Source: JACCZR01 sp035296565
GTDB taxonomy: Bacteria > Actinomycetota > Thermoleophilia > Solirubrobacterales > Thermoleophilaceae
Direction of reading: 5' to 3'
Length of the DNA stretch: 64,000 nt
Assembly: GCA_035296565.1 (NCBI GenBank)
Contig: DATHAQ010000041.1
Location: 124,001-188,000 of the forward strand
The translations under genes were made by a program, and so were the position numbers. The notes beneath the pieces are model-generated. The model did not search any database and had not been told where the DNA came from. It saw only the letters and a program-made list of their open reading frames with translations. Positions 48,721 through 56,313 of this stretch are shown piece after piece (within the stretch, counting starts at the first letter, position 1; every line of letters starts with the position of its first letter).

Positions 48721-49440
48721 GTGCAGAGCACCCTAGGCGAGTACCAGGAGACGCAGAGCCAGGAGGCCTTCGCGCTCCAGAACTCGAAGCTGTTGAAGGT
48801 AAGCCTCAACCAGATCACGATCCAGGCCAAGCTCGGCTCGATGGTCGCCTACCAGGGCGACGTGAGCTTCGAGCACGCGGGCTCGGGCGGTATGGGCCGC
48901 TTCATCAAGAAGGCCGTGAGCGGCGAGGGCACCTCGCTGATGAAGGCCAGCGGCACCGGCGAGATGTTCCTTGCCTCCGAGGCGCAGGACGTCCACCTGA
49001 TCAAGCTCGAGAACGACGCCATCACCTGCAACGGCGCCAACGTGCTGGCGTTCGACGCGGGCATCGACTGGGACATCACCAAGGTGGGCGGCGGCATGGC
49101 CGGGGCCATGGCGGGTGGCCTGTTCAACATGTCGCTTCAGGGCACCGGCTGGGTGGCCGTCCTCTCCGACGGCCCGCCCGTGCTGCTGAACACCGGGGAC
49201 GCGCCCACGTTCGCCGACCCGCAGGCCGCGATCACCTGGTCGAGCGGAGTGACCACCAGCATCAAGTCCGACTTCAAGGCCAAGGACCTGATCGGCAAGG
49301 GCTCGGGCGAGCAGATGCAGATGGCCTTCCAGGGCGCCGGCTGGGTGCTGGTGCAGCCGAGCGAGGGCCGCGTCGCCGCCACGCCCGCCAGCAGCGGCGG
49401 CGGCGGTGGGGGCGGCCTGCTGGGCCAGCTGGGTGGCTGA
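48721..49440 (+). CDS. AIM24-family protein
   Basis: 239 residues. Beta-rich with repeated Gly-rich motifs: KLGSMVAYQGDVSFEHAGS, ASGTGEMFLASEAQDVHLIKL, DWDITKVGGGMAGAMAGGL, and MSLQGTGWVAVLSDGPPVLL. These are the AIM24/TIGR00266 features. The C-terminal tail is Gly-rich (SSGGGGGGGLLGQLGG). The GTG is preceded by a strong AGGAGG. Bacterial AIM24 proteins have no settled function; the mitochondrial homologue affects inner membrane organisation. Confidence 0.86.
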   Translation: MQSTLGEYQETQSQEAFALQNSKLLKVSLNQITIQAKLGSMVAYQGDVSFEHAGSGGMGRFIKKAVSGEGTSLMKASGTGEMFLASEAQDVHLIKLENDAITCNGANVLAFDAGIDWDITKVGGGMAGAMAGGLFNMSLQGTGWVAVLSDGPPVLLNTGDAPTFADPQAAITWSSGVTTSIKSDFKAKDLIGKGSGEQMQMAFQGAGWVLVQPSEGRVAATPASSGGGGGGGLLGQLGG

Positions 49441-49498
49441 GGGTCTCAGGGTGTGCCCGGCCGCTGGCGCCGGGCACGCCCACGCCGGGGCGCGCCCA

Positions 49499-49526
49499 CT
49501 TCAAAAGTTGAAGCATTAGCTAGAAT
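49499..49526 (+). promoter_or_regulatory. Palindrome and -10-like box before HxlR gene
   Basis: CTTCAA-AAG-TTGAAG (49499-49513) is a perfect 6-bp palindrome with a 3-base centre, followed by TAGAAT at 49521-49526, 9 bases before the ATG. This is the expected place for HxlR autorepression. Confidence 0.6.
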
Positions 49527-49534
49527 TCGGGCCC

Positions 49535-49903
49535 ATGGCCACCCGCGCCACCACAGAGGTCTGTCCTGTCTGTGCCACCGCGGACGTGATCTGCGGCAAG
49601 TGGACGATCCTCGTGATCCGCGACCTCGCGGACGGGCACACCCGCTTCGGAGAGCTCCAGCGCTCCCTGGAGGGCATCAGCCCACGGACCCTGTCTCTGC
49701 GGCTGCGCGTGCTCGAGGAGCAGGGGATCGTCGAGCGCCACACCTACCCCGAGGTCCCGCCGCGGGTGGAGTACTCGCTTACCGAGAAGGGTGAGGCCCT
49801 GCTGCCGCTGATCGAGGACATGCGCTCCTACGGGCGCCAGTGGCTCGATGCCGCCTGCGGCTCCACGGCTGCGGAGCCCGCCGAGGCCGCCGTCCCCGCC
49901 TAG
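49535..49903 (+). CDS. HxlR-family transcriptional regulator 2
   Basis: 122 residues. The N-terminal metal or redox region EVCPVCATADVICGKWTILV contains three Cys (CPVC and ICG), then FGELQRSLEGISPRTLSLRL as recognition helix and YPEVPPRVEYSLTEKGEALL wing. Typical HxlR length. It is close to but transcribed separately from the large unknown gene. It likely autoregulates through the CTTCAA/TTGAAG palindrome. A family B repeat follows the gene. Confidence 0.88.
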   Translation: MATRATTEVCPVCATADVICGKWTILVIRDLADGHTRFGELQRSLEGISPRTLSLRLRVLEEQGIVERHTYPEVPPRVEYSLTEKGEALLPLIEDMRSYGRQWLDAACGSTAAEPAEAAVPA

Positions 49904-49907
49904 CTGG

Positions 49908-49947
49908 CGCCAGGCCGGGCGCCGGCCGGCCGAGTACCGCCGCTCGC
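49908..49947 (+). repeat. Dispersed repeat family B, copy at 49.9 kb
   Basis: CGCCAGGCCGGGCGCCGGCC then GGCCGAGTACCGCCGCTCGC, between the HxlR gene and the following 465-codon gene. Confidence 0.6.
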
Positions 49948-49994
49948 TTGGTACGCGGGCAGGACACCGCGCCAGGGCGGCGAACCCGCCCGGC

Positions 49995-51392
49995 ATGAGA
50001 GATCAAGGGCTTCGAGACGCCCTGAGGGCCTTTGCCCTCGAGGCTGCGGCCATGCTTCACGAGGAGCTCGAGGCCGGCGCGGAGCTGGCCTTCGACCTCG
50101 AGGACGAGGGCTCGCGCCGCGGCCCCTCGCTCTACCGCTACCGCCCCCTCACCGAGGAGTTCATCGCCCACCGGTGGCTGCGCCTGCGCGGCCTGTCCTC
50201 CTACCACCCCGCCGCGCTGGCCCTGGGAGCCGGAGCGGCGCGGTTGATGCGCGCACACGGACTGCGCGGAGAGGAGGCGGAACCCGCGCTGCGGGCGATG
50301 CTCGAGCGCCTCTACGACGACGCCACCAGCTTCCGCTTCCCCGAGGAGCGCTTCGAGCGGGTCATGGCCGAGGTCGAGCAGACCCTCGAGCAGGGAGTCG
50401 CCCCCGCGATGATCGTGGCCGCCCTGCCGGGCCTGGCGCTCGATGCCGACGCGCTGGAGCTGGGGGCCGGCCTGTCAATCGAGCACGGCCGGGACGTGGG
50501 CGCCCCGCCCGAGGCGGCCTGGGCCGAGGACGGCGAGACCCCTCGCGCCGTGGTGGTGCTGCGCTTCGAGCTCGACGACGGCGACGAGCTGCCGCTTGGC
50601 GAGGCCCGCACGCGCTTCCGCGGCCTCGTGGAGGGACTGCGCCTCTACCGCGCGGGCGCGGTCACCCTGCCGGGGATCGGGTTCGCGCGTGAGGCCGAGG
50701 GCCGCTGGCAGCCGCTGGAGCTCGAGGGCGCCGGAGCGGCGCGCGGCGCGCCGCTGCTGCTGACCGAGGACGACGCTGCGCCACTGTCCGGTTTCCTCGA
50801 GGCGGTGGAGCGCTCGCCCCGCCGCCCGCGGGTGGCCTGGGCGATCCGGCGCTTCGACATGGGCTGCTCGCGGCCCGTGGAGGCCGACGCCCTGTCCGAT
50901 CACCTGCTCGCACTCCGCGCCCTGCTGGACGTGGAAGGCGAGAGCCTGCCGCTGCGCCTGGCGGCGCTGTGCGCCGAGGAGGGCGAGCGGCGAGGGCTGC
51001 AACGCCGCCTGGAGCGGGCGGTCGAGCTCGAGCGGGCACTGATGGGCGGCGGGCCCGATCCCGGCCTGCGCGCCGGCGAGTCTCCGCGCGCGCTGGCGGC
51101 CGAGCTGGAGGCTCACGTCCGGGCCCTGCTGCGCGACGTGCTGTGCGGCTACCTGGACGCCGACCTGGGGGCGGTGGCCGACGACATCCTGCTCGAGGTG
51201 CCCGAGCCCCAGTCGGGCGAGATCGACGCTCGGGACCTGCGGGTCGCGCAGGAGACCAGCGAGATCGACGCGCTGGATCCTGCCGAGATGGAGGAGCTGG
51301 ATCCCGAAGCCTTCGATCCGGACGAGCCGGACGAGGACGTGCAGGGCGTGACGCCTTCGGCGGACTGGCAGGACTTCTCCGCGCCGGTCTGA
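49995..51392 (+). CDS. Large unknown acidic protein
   Basis: 465 residues, not recognised. It is Glu/Leu/Ala-rich and helical, with repeated features: RLRGLSSYHPAALALGAGAARL, FEELDDGDELPLGEARTRFRG-like acidic strands and an RAFALEAAAMLHEELEAGAE start. The last 60 residues are strongly acidic (AQETSEIDALDPAEMEELDP and DEPDEDVQG). No membrane helix, signal or catalytic motif is seen. It lacks a close neighbour on its strand except HxlR. Start ATG at 49995 was chosen because upstream frame residues (PPRPPSPPSWRQ) look non-coding. It could be an orphan of a Thermoleophilia-specific family. Confidence 0.6.
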   Translation: MRDQGLRDALRAFALEAAAMLHEELEAGAELAFDLEDEGSRRGPSLYRYRPLTEEFIAHRWLRLRGLSSYHPAALALGAGAARLMRAHGLRGEEAEPALRAMLERLYDDATSFRFPEERFERVMAEVEQTLEQGVAPAMIVAALPGLALDADALELGAGLSIEHGRDVGAPPEAAWAEDGETPRAVVVLRFELDDGDELPLGEARTRFRGLVEGLRLYRAGAVTLPGIGFAREAEGRWQPLELEGAGAARGAPLLLTEDDAAPLSGFLEAVERSPRRPRVAWAIRRFDMGCSRPVEADALSDHLLALRALLDVEGESLPLRLAALCAEEGERRGLQRRLERAVELERALMGGGPDPGLRAGESPRALAAELEAHVRALLRDVLCGYLDADLGAVADDILLEVPEPQSGEIDARDLRVAQETSEIDALDPAEMEELDPEAFDPDEPDEDVQGVTPSADWQDFSAPV

Positions 51393-51421
51393 GGGACGGC
51401 GGCGGGTGGGGCGGAGGTGAG

Positions 51422-51495
51422 GCACGGCTCCCTGCCGCGAATTTCGTCAGGACGCTGAGGACTTTCTGGACGGGTGTATGCCGTGTGCTCGCTGG
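51422..51495 (+). repeat. Dispersed repeat family A, copy at 51.4 kb
   Basis: GCACGGCTCCCTGCCGCGAA then TTTCGTCAGGACGCTGAGGA and CTTTCTGGACGGGTGT. It is nearly identical to the copy at 51680, which supports a duplication unit. Core pair TCAG/CTGA at 51447-51459. Confidence 0.85.
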
Positions 51496-51533
51496 GATGC
51501 CGGCCGCCCTCGGCGCGAGTGGCGGCCCCGCCC

Positions 51534-51672
51534 CGCGACGATGACGTGAGCCGGGCTGGCCAGACAGGTAATCCGCCCAGCTTGGACGACATCCGCTTCG
51601 GCCCGGGTTGCCGGCTGGTGAGGCCCCCAAGGTGGGTGGATGGTCCCGCTTCATGTCCGGCACCTCGATCTG
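51534..51672 (-). pseudogene. Decayed duplicate of ArsA-like gene 3' end
   Basis: Minus-strand sequence CAGATCGAGGTGCCGGACATG at the start reads QIEVPDM, the same as the MIEVPDM block near the end of the ArsA-like gene. After it both reading frames break down, although GCCGAAGCGGATGTCGTCCA-type remnants and CGGCTCACGTCATCGTCGCG mirror the intact gene's tail and downstream sequence (CGGCTCACGCCATCGTCGCG). This is a truncated, frame-disrupted relic of a local duplication. Confidence 0.75.
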
Positions 51673-51679
51673 GGCTGAC

Positions 51680-51755
51680 GCACGGCTCCCTGCCGCGAAA
51701 TTCGTCAGGAGCCTGAGGACTTTTCTGACCGGTGTGTGCTGTGCGCTCGCTTGAC
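51680..51755 (+). repeat. Dispersed repeat family A, copy at 51.7 kb
   Basis: GCACGGCTCCCTGCCGCGAA then ATTCGTCAGGAGCCTGAGGA and CTTTTCTGACCGGTGTGTGC. Near-identical to the copy at 51422, with TCAGG-AG-CCTGA forming a clean short palindrome followed by a T tract. Confidence 0.85.
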
Positions 51756-51830
51756 CGGGCCCGCGCCCGGCGGGGGTAGCGGCTCTGGCCAACGGCCCTC
51801 GCCTCGCGACGATGGCGTGAGCCGGGCGGC

Positions 51831-52901
51831 TCAGAACAGGTACTGGCCCATCCTGGTGAGGCCCTCGAGGTCGTGGATGTCCTGCTCCATGTCCGGCACC
51901 TCGATCATCGGCTTGCGGCCCAGGCGCTTGCGCAGGGCCTCCAGGCTGAGCTGGTCGCGCTCGGCCAGCCGGCGGTAGTCCTCCAGGTTCGAGGCGACCT
52001 TGCGGCCCAGCCCAGGGCCGAGCAGGGCCTCGACCTCGCCGGCCACGCCGTTGCCCTTCGCCGGCAGCTCGTGCATGCGGTTGACCACCGCGGCGCCGAA
52101 GGGCATCCCGGCGTCCTTCAGGCGGTGGTGGAAGAACACAGCCTCGTCAACGGCGTCGTAGCGGGGCGAGGTGACCAGCAGGAAGGTCGTCCGGCTGTCG
52201 GCCAGCAGGTCGGTGACCCGGTTGGCCCGCTCGCGGAAGCCCGAGGCCATGTCGCCGAAGCTCTGGAAGAACTCGGAGAGGTCCTGCAGCAGATCCACGC
52301 CGGTGAGCCGCTTGAGCATCGAGAAGATCACCCCGGTCCCCCGCGAGAAGACCTTGACCCCGAACAGCCCGCCGCTGGTGAAGAACTGCAGCGAGCGCGA
52401 GTCGATGAAGCGCGACAGCCGCTTGGGGGCGTCCAGGAAGTCGAGCGCGTTGCGGGTGGGAGGGGTGTCCAGGACGAGCAGGTCGTAGCGGCCCTCGTTG
52501 TGCAGCTCGTGCAGCTTCTCCATGGCCATGTACTCCTGCGAGCCGGCCACCGCATTGGAGAGCTCCTGGTAGATGCGGTTGTTCAGCACCGCGTCGCGCG
52601 TCTGCTCGTCGGGCGCGTGCCACTCGACGAGGTCGTCGAAGGTGCGCTTGGCATCGAGCATCATCGCCCACAGCTCGCCGTCGCCGGTGTCGATCGGGAC
52701 CTGCCTCTCCTCGTTGCCGAGCTCGGGAAGGCCCAGCGAGTTGGCCAGCCGCTTGGCGGGGTCGATGGTGAGCACGATCACCTTCTTGCCGCGCTGGGCC
52801 ATGCCGAGCGCCACCGCGGCCGAGGTGGTGGTCTTGCCTACGCCGCCGGAGCCGGCGCAGACGCAGATCTCCTTGCGCCGGAGCATGTCGGCGACGTTCA
52901 C
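51831..52901 (-). CDS. ArsA/Get3-like ATPase, distal copy
   Basis: 356 residues. Deviant Walker A reads CAGSGGVGKTTTSAAVALGM; the switch/Walker B region is LTIDPAKRLANSLGL and LLVLDTPPTRNALDFLDAPK, as in the actinobacterial ArsA-like anion transporters (homologous to the tandem pair of mycobacteria). No Cys metal triad is evident. A dimeric ATPase of this type could act in metal export or as a Get3-like targeting factor. ATG at 52901 overlaps the first copy's stop. Its C-terminal end has a decayed duplicate nearby. Confidence 0.88.
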   Translation of the reverse strand: MNVADMLRRKEICVCAGSGGVGKTTTSAAVALGMAQRGKKVIVLTIDPAKRLANSLGLPELGNEERQVPIDTGDGELWAMMLDAKRTFDDLVEWHAPDEQTRDAVLNNRIYQELSNAVAGSQEYMAMEKLHELHNEGRYDLLVLDTPPTRNALDFLDAPKRLSRFIDSRSLQFFTSGGLFGVKVFSRGTGVIFSMLKRLTGVDLLQDLSEFFQSFGDMASGFRERANRVTDLLADSRTTFLLVTSPRYDAVDEAVFFHHRLKDAGMPFGAAVVNRMHELPAKGNGVAGEVEALLGPGLGRKVASNLEDYRRLAERDQLSLEALRKRLGRKPMIEVPDMEQDIHDLEGLTRMGQYLF

Positions 52902-53827
52902 AGCCGCCGCTCCAGGTCGTGCGACAGGGCCTCGACCTGCTCCGCGCCGATCTCCGGCTCGAACAGGAAGGGCAGCGTGGTCACCGGCGCGTCGGCGTCG
53001 CGCTTGAGGCGCCGGAGCTGGCTGCGCTGCGCGCGGGCGCGCTCGTGCTCGGAGAGAGCGGCGTCAATGGCGGCGCGGGCCGCCGGGGAGGGTTTGCCGT
53101 TCGCGGCGGCGATCGTCTCGGCCTCGGCGCCACTGAAGCGCTCGGGGTAGAGGGCGTTGACCACGATCGCCTGAAGGTGCTGGCCCATCTCCTCCTCGAG
53201 GCGCCCTCCGAGGTCCAGGGTCTCGTTCACCGGCATGTCCTCCGCCAGCGCGACGGCCACCACGGCTGTCTGCTTCGGATCGGCCAGGAAGGTGTGGATG
53301 TGGTTGGCCTGGCTTGCGATGGGGCCGACCCGCGTGGCGTCGCGGAAGGTCTTGGGCGCTCGCAGCATCGCCACGCCGTGGCCGGTCGCCGGCGCGTCGA
53401 CGATCACCACGTCGTAGGGGGAGGCCTTGGTCTTCTTGCGCTCGAGCTGCGCCAGCTCCCAGACCTTGCCGACCGTCACCAGCTCGGAGAGGCCGGGCGC
53501 CGCCGCTGCGAGGTAGCTGAAGATGCGGCTGCTGTTGAGCAGCCCCGCCATGGCCCCCGAGTGCAGCTGGAAGCGCAGCCACTCCTCGCGCGCGTGGTCC
53601 GGGTCCACCGAGATCGCCCACAGGTCCTTGGCGAGCTCGACCTCCTCGAAGCCGGCCCCGTCGAGCCCGAAGAGGTTCGGGATGCGGCTCTGCTCGGCGA
53701 CCTCGCAGACCATGACGCGCTTTCCCTGACGGGCGGCTATCAGACCCAGAGCCGCGGTCACCGTGGTCTTGCCGGTGCCTCCCTTGCCGGTCACGAATAC
53801 CAGGCGCTTGTCGAGCACGGAGCTCAT
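52898..53827 (-). CDS. ArsA/Get3-like ATPase, proximal copy
   Basis: 309 residues, about 45 shorter than the second copy. Deviant Walker A is VTGKGGTGKTTVTAALGLIA; switch I DPDHAREEWL, and VVIVDAPATGHGVAMLRAP is the switch II/DAPATGH signature of ArsA proteins. The ATG at 53827 is chosen over the longer frame because MSSVLDKRLVFVTGKGG is the proper start. The pair of unequal ArsA-like proteins would form a heterodimer. It is divergent from parA, with about 107 bases shared. Confidence 0.9.
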   Translation of the reverse strand: MSSVLDKRLVFVTGKGGTGKTTVTAALGLIAARQGKRVMVCEVAEQSRIPNLFGLDGAGFEEVELAKDLWAISVDPDHAREEWLRFQLHSGAMAGLLNSSRIFSYLAAAAPGLSELVTVGKVWELAQLERKKTKASPYDVVIVDAPATGHGVAMLRAPKTFRDATRVGPIASQANHIHTFLADPKQTAVVAVALAEDMPVNETLDLGGRLEEEMGQHLQAIVVNALYPERFSGAEAETIAAANGKPSPAARAAIDAALSEHERARAQRSQLRRLKRDADAPVTTLPFLFEPEIGAEQVEALSHDLERRL

Positions 53828-53934
53828 ACCGATCGAGGTTACGGGGCGGCGGGGTACCGGGATCGCCCCGCGACGGCCCTGTACCAAGCCAATCGGAAGG
53901 AATACTTCACATACGTGCGAATAGGCCCTTTGCG

Positions 53935-54774
53935 ATGGGACTCTTCGAGCGCAAGCCCTCACCGATACCCGCACCGGAACCTGACCCGACTCCGCCGGAG
54001 GCGCCGAAGGCCCAGAAGGCCGAGGTGATCGCCTTCACCAACCAGAAGGGCGGAGTGGCCAAGACCACGACCACCCTGAACCTGGCGGCCGCCTTCTCCG
54101 AGCGCGGCTTCCGCGTCCTCTGCGTGGACCTCGACCCGCAGTCCAACCTGACCATGAGCCAGGGCATCGACCCCGACTCGCTCGACGTTTCGATGTACGA
54201 CGTGCTCGTCCACCACACCTCGCTGCGGGAGGTCGTCCGCCGCCGCGAGGTCGACGTGGCCTGCGCGTCCATCGACCTGGCCGGGGCCGAGATCGCCATG
54301 TCCACCCAGATCGGCAGGGAGCGCTCCTTAGAGAAGGCGCTGGCCGTCGTCGAGGAGGACTACGACTACGTCTTCATCGACACTCCGCCGAGCCTCGGAT
54401 TGCTCACGATCAACGCCCTGACGGCCGCGACGAAGGTAATCGTCCCCGTCCAATGCGAGTATCTGTCGATGAGGGGGCTCGTACAGCTCCAGAACACGCT
54501 GTCGATGATCCGCGAGAACCTGAACCCGGATGTCGAGATCGAGGGCATCCTGCCGACCCTCGTCGACAACCGCACCGTGCATGCAAAGGAGGCCATCGAG
54601 ATCCTCGAGGAGAATTTCGGTGACCGCGTGTTCGCCTCACGCATCAACAAGACGGTGCGCTTCGCCGAGGCTCCGGTGAAGGGCATGTCCGTCCTCAAAT
54701 ACGACCCGGACGGCAAGGCCGCATACGCCTATCGCCAGCTGGCAAAGGAGGTCCTCTCGAATGGACAACGCTAA
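53935..54774 (+). CDS. ParA/Soj-MinD-type ATPase
   Basis: 279 residues. Deviant Walker A is TNQKGGVAKTTTTLNLAAAF near residue 36, followed by LCVDLDPQSNLTMSQGIDPD, FIDTPPSLGLLTINALTAAT and NTLSMIRENLNPD. A Pro-rich 30-residue leader (SPIPAPEPDPTPPEAPKAQK) precedes the core, uncommon for chromosomal ParA. No ParB and no parS site is adjacent; instead ftsZ overlaps it by 14 bases. This ParA may position FtsZ rather than segregate DNA, in the manner of MinD, PomZ or MipZ. That role is inferred from context. Confidence 0.92.
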   Translation: MGLFERKPSPIPAPEPDPTPPEAPKAQKAEVIAFTNQKGGVAKTTTTLNLAAAFSERGFRVLCVDLDPQSNLTMSQGIDPDSLDVSMYDVLVHHTSLREVVRRREVDVACASIDLAGAEIAMSTQIGRERSLEKALAVVEEDYDYVFIDTPPSLGLLTINALTAATKVIVPVQCEYLSMRGLVQLQNTLSMIRENLNPDVEIEGILPTLVDNRTVHAKEAIEILEENFGDRVFASRINKTVRFAEAPVKGMSVLKYDPDGKAAYAYRQLAKEVLSNGQR

Positions 54775-56203
54775 GCGGGCGAGCATGCGCGAGGGCCCGC
54801 TGGCCCAGCTGTTCCGCAAGACCGACGAGGAGGAGGCGGGCGCCGCCAAGGAGGAGCCCAAGCGCGAGGAGCGCAGGCCCGAGCCCAAGCCCGAGCCGCC
54901 GCGCCAGGAGCGCAGGCCCGAGCCGCGCCGCGCCGAGCCCCCGAGCCCCGCGACGCCGGCCGGGAGCCGCTACGAGGGCACGCCCACGCCGCAGCAGCGC
55001 CTGCGCACGGTGTTCTCGGCCGACATCCCGGAGAACATCCTCGAGCGCGAGCCCGCTCCGGTTCCCGTGCCCGACCCCGCTCCGACGGTCCCCGCCTGGT
55101 CGGTCGACCAAAGCCACACGCGCGAGCCCGTCCTGCGGGTGATCGGCGTGGGCGGCGCGGGCGTGAACGCCGTGGACCGCATGATCGAGGCGGAGATCGA
55201 GGGTGTGGAGTTCATCGCGGTCAACACCGACCTCCAGTCGCTTGAGGGCTCGGCCGCGCCCACCAAGCTGCACATCGGCAGCGATGTCACGCGCGGGCTG
55301 GGCTCGGGCTCGGACCCGCAGATCGGCCGCCAAGCCGCCCTGGATGAGTACGACGACATCAAGGCGCTGCTCAAGGGCGCGGACATGGTGTTCATCGCCA
55401 CCGGCGCCGGTGGAGGCACCGGTACGGGCGCCGCCCCGATCGTGGCCCGCGTCTCCCGCGAGGTGAAGGCGCTGACCGTCGGCATCTGCACCAAGCCGTT
55501 TTCCTTCGAGGGGGCCCGCCGCGGCACCCAGGCCGAGGAGGGCATCGAGGAGTTCGCCGATGAGGTCGACACGCTGATCGTGATCCCGAACTCGCGCCTG
55601 CTGTCGGTGCTCGACAAGAAGACCTCGATGGTCGAGGCCTTCCGCGTGGCCGACGACGTGCTGCGCCAGGGCGTCCAGGGCATCAGCGACCTGATCACCC
55701 TGCCGGGGCTGATCAACCTCGACTTCGCCGACGTGCGCACGATCATGTCCGAAGCGGGCCAGGCCCTGCTGGGCATCGGAATGGGCACCGGCGAGACACG
55801 GGCCACCGACGCCGTCGAGCACGCGATCGAGTCGCCGCTGCTGGAGACCTCGCTGGACGGGGCCCAGTCGATCCTGCTCTCGATCACCGGCGGTCGCGAC
55901 CTGTCGCTGTTCGAGGTCAACGACGCCGCCAAGGCGGTGGCCGACGTCGCTCACCCCGACGCGAACATCATCTTCGGCGCGATGGTCGACGAGAAGATGG
56001 CCGACGAGGTTTGGATCACCGTGGTGGCGACCGGCTACGGCGCTCCGCCCACGCGCCGCGAGGCCGCGCAGCCGGCCCGCTTCGAGCGTCGCGAGCGGGA
56101 GCGTTCCCGCATTCCCGCCGACCACGAGCCGCGGGTGCGGCGCGCCTCGCGCTCCAACTCGCTGAGCGACGTGGACGTGCCCGAGTTCCTGCCCCGGGGC
56201 TAG
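54761..56203 (+). CDS. ftsZ: FtsZ with long Pro/Glu-rich N-terminal extension
   Basis: 480 residues. Residues about 123-430 are FtsZ: VIGVGGAGVNAVDRM, the tubulin signature GAGGGTGTGAA at 215-225, the T7 synergy loop region LINLDFADVRTIM, and CTKPFSFEGARR. The C-terminal tail DVDVPEFLPRG is the conserved partner-binding peptide. The 120-residue N-terminal extension (MREGPLAQLFRKT, then KREERRPEPKPEPPRQERRP repeats) is not usual for FtsZ, which starts at the GTPase core. It overlaps parA and lies outside any dcw-type cluster, which is not present in the window. Expected to assemble the division ring or a paralogous filament. Confidence 0.93.
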   Translation: MDNAKRASMREGPLAQLFRKTDEEEAGAAKEEPKREERRPEPKPEPPRQERRPEPRRAEPPSPATPAGSRYEGTPTPQQRLRTVFSADIPENILEREPAPVPVPDPAPTVPAWSVDQSHTREPVLRVIGVGGAGVNAVDRMIEAEIEGVEFIAVNTDLQSLEGSAAPTKLHIGSDVTRGLGSGSDPQIGRQAALDEYDDIKALLKGADMVFIATGAGGGTGTGAAPIVARVSREVKALTVGICTKPFSFEGARRGTQAEEGIEEFADEVDTLIVIPNSRLLSVLDKKTSMVEAFRVADDVLRQGVQGISDLITLPGLINLDFADVRTIMSEAGQALLGIGMGTGETRATDAVEHAIESPLLETSLDGAQSILLSITGGRDLSLFEVNDAAKAVADVAHPDANIIFGAMVDEKMADEVWITVVATGYGAPPTRREAAQPARFERRERERSRIPADHEPRVRRASRSNSLSDVDVPEFLPRG

Positions 56204-56227
56204 TCCGGGGCCGCGACACGGCGATCC

Positions 56228-56290
56228 CCTCCGGGGGAACGCTCAGCCGGCGGACGAATTTCCCGAAGGGCGTGCGCGCTCCACTCGCGC
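56228..56290 (+). repeat. Dispersed repeat family A, copy at 56.2 kb
   Basis: GGAACGCTCAGCCGGCGGAC followed by GAATTTCCCGAAGGGCGTGC. The left half matches the 0.64 kb copy well; the CTGA half-site is decayed. It lies between ftsZ and the transpeptidase gene. Confidence 0.5.
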
Positions 56291-56313
56291 ACGCTCGCGG
56301 TTAGCTTGCCCAC

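Larger units (their letters stand above)
51393..51830. other. Convergent gap with two family A copies and decayed duplicate
   Basis: The 438-base gap between the large unknown gene and the ArsA-like gene holds no intact gene. It contains two family A elements and a degraded copy of the 3' end of the ArsA-like gene, described separately. The layout is two about 240-270-base units, each with a family A element followed by ArsA-tail sequence; the second unit's tail is the intact gene end. Confidence 0.75.
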
